9,460 bases of DNA from Bacteroidales bacterium. Its GTDB lineage: Bacteria > Bacteroidota > Bacteroidia > Bacteroidales > Azobacteroidaceae. Below, one piece after another: positions 8,535 to 9,460 of this stretch. A program made the position numbers and the translations under genes. The stretch lies in the NCBI GenBank assembly GCA_020860885.1, contig JAJBTS010000053.1:1-9460 (forward strand), written 5' to 3'. The notes under the pieces were generated by a model that did not search any database, had not been told where the DNA came from, and saw nothing but the letters and a program-made list of their open reading frames with translations. Within the stretch, counting starts at the first letter, position 1. Every line of letters starts with the position of its first letter.

Positions 8535-9119
8535 AAGCATTTTTAATGCAGTCTTGATAATTTGTTCAACAGTTAAATCGGGATTATCTTTTGCGATTTT
8601 GTTAACTACTTTCTGGGATGCCGGCTGGTTGAAGCCTAGCATAGTTAATGCAGAAACAGCTTCACGGGCAACTTCAGTAACGATATTGGAAGGAGAAAGC
8701 GGGGATGAGGAACTTTCTCCCGGTTTAACTTTATCTTTCAGATCAATAATTATCCTTTCAGCGGTTTTACTTCCTATTCCTTTCACCGTTTTTAATGCCG
8801 AGGAATTTCCGGAAGAAATAACACTTTCCAGCTCGGATGTGGCCATGGAAGATAGAATCATACGGGCAGTATTGGCACCTACTCCGGATACGGATATCAG
8901 CAGAAGGAATAATTCCCTTTCCCTTTTATCGATGAAGCCAAAAAGTTGATAGGCATCTTCCCGGATTGCTTCATAAACAAAAAGTTTGCATTCTTTTCGT
9001 CCGTTCAGCGACGAATATGTGTTAAGAGATATATTTGCCAGATAGCCCAGACCACCGGTCTCGATGATAACTGAGGCCGGAGTTAATTCCGTAATCTCTC
9101 CCTTAATATAATCTAACAT
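8532..9119 (-). CDS. ruvA: Holliday junction branch migration protein RuvA
   Basis: RuvA binds four-way DNA junctions as a tetramer and loads the RuvB ATPase for branch migration, before RuvC cleavage, in the cytoplasm. At 195 aa the length is normal. Seen: N-terminal OB-fold domain (about 1-64) with the family stretches MLDYIKGEI and [11 protein letters not shown] (52-62); helix-hairpin-helix 1 around SGVGANTA (78-85); helix-hairpin-helix 2 around [11 protein letters not shown] (113-123); a flexible Ser/Pro-rich linker (about 133-145); and the C-terminal RuvB-contacting domain (about 147-195, with [11 protein letters not shown]). The ATG at 9119 is the natural start because it yields the full OB fold. 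There is no obvious Shine-Dalgarno sequence upstream, as is common in Bacteroidota. Its stop overlaps the sprA start by one base, so the two are probably co-transcribed. ruvB and ruvC are not in this window. Confidence 0.98.
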   Translation of the reverse strand: MLDYIKGEITELTPASVIIETGGLGYLANISLNTYSSLNGRKECKLFVYEAIREDAYQLFGFIDKRERELFLLLISVSGVGANTARMILSSMATSELESVISSGNSSALKTVKGIGSKTAERIIIDLKDKVKPGESSSSPLSPSNIVTEVAREAVSALTMLGFNQPASQKVVNKIAKDNPDLTVEQIIKTALKML

Positions 9120-9236
9120 GTCGTAGTTTGAATTAGCTAATACGTAGATAATAACGAAGAAAAATCAAAAAGCGTATATAAAAAATGAAAATTAAGAGTT
9201 GATTAATGAAAATGTGTTTCTTTCACCCGGCAATTT

Positions 9237-9460
9237 TTAATTTTCAGGCAGTACTTCTTCCAACGTTTTTATCAGGCTTTGCCCTCTTAAATTTTTAGCA
9301 ATGATTATGCCATTAGGATCCAGTAAGTAATTTTGAGGGATAGAATTGATTTTATAAAGAATGGCTGCAGAGTTTTCAGTACCTTTCAGGTCAGAGACCT
9401 GAGTCCATGTCAGATTATCTTTTTTTACAGCATTCAACCATGCGGTTCTGTGTCCCGGAT
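9237..9460 (-). CDS. Thioredoxin-fold (TlpA/ResA-like) protein, C-terminal part only
   Basis: C-terminal end of a thioredoxin-like protein of the TlpA/ResA/AhpC-TSA type common in Bacteroidota, where such proteins usually act as envelope thiol-disulfide oxidoreductases. The frame is open to the right edge (about 74 residues, beginning PGHRTAWLNAV), so the gene starts outside the window. The TTG at 9437 is internal to the open frame and is not taken as the start. Seen: TWTQVSDLKG, then NSIPQNYLLDPNG with the conserved cis-proline (codon 9336-9338), then GIIIAKNLRG and a final helix ending LEEVLPEN. The Cys-x-x-Cys site would lie upstream and cannot be checked, so redox activity is not shown. 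It lies 117 bp before ruvA on the same strand and may or may not share its transcript. Confidence 0.85.
   Translation of the reverse strand, partial: PGHRTAWLNAVKKDNLTWTQVSDLKGTENSAAILYKINSIPQNYLLDPNGIIIAKNLRGQSLIKTLEEVLPEN

Noticed and set aside
8554..8949. 131-codon plus-strand open frame opposite ruvA
   Set aside because: It lies fully within a conserved ruvA gene, has no recognisable motif, and is explained by ruvA codon choice.
9120..9236. Promoter for ruvA or terminator for the thioredoxin-like gene in the 117-bp gap
   Set aside because: On the minus strand I found only weak partial matches to the Bacteroidota -33 TTTG / -7 TAnnTTTG pattern, with wrong spacing, and only 5-bp AT-rich inverted repeats. 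Neither is strong enough to call.

Overview
The window looks like a chromosomal segment from a Bacteroidota bacterium, most likely order Bacteroidales. The evidence is a full-length SprA/Sov protein, which is the outer-membrane translocon of the type IX secretion system (T9SS) and is confined to this phylum. It sits directly behind ruvA, there are no clear Shine-Dalgarno sequences, and the DNA is moderately AT-rich. I cannot name the genus from sequence alone.

Layout. Positions 1-1068 (+) hold the 3' part of a dicarboxylate/amino acid:cation symporter gene. Its N-terminus is off the window, and its frame is broken by one extra G in a G7 run at 98-104. Positions 1057-8532 (-) hold sprA/sov, 2491 codons and apparently intact, filling about 79% of the window. 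Positions 8532-9119 (-) hold ruvA, joined to sprA by a TAATG stop/start overlap. Positions 9120-9236 are a short AT-rich gap with no convincing promoter or terminator. Positions 9237-9460 (-) hold the C-terminal end of a thioredoxin-fold (TlpA/ResA-like) protein that continues beyond the right edge.

The three minus-strand genes run in the same direction (thioredoxin-like, ruvA, sprA). Only ruvA-sprA is tight enough to indicate one translationally coupled unit. The symporter converges on sprA, and their last 12 bp overlap. RuvA acts in Holliday-junction processing in the cytoplasm and SprA in protein export across the outer membrane, so their linkage looks like shared expression rather than shared function.

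No mobile element, CRISPR array, tRNA, rRNA or novel multi-gene system is visible. The points that deserve a second look are the homopolymer frameshift, the two-strand Leu-Ser-Arg-stop overlap, an EF-hand-like loop in SprA, a basic Asn/Gln-rich insert in SprA, and the apparent absence of cysteine from SprA.
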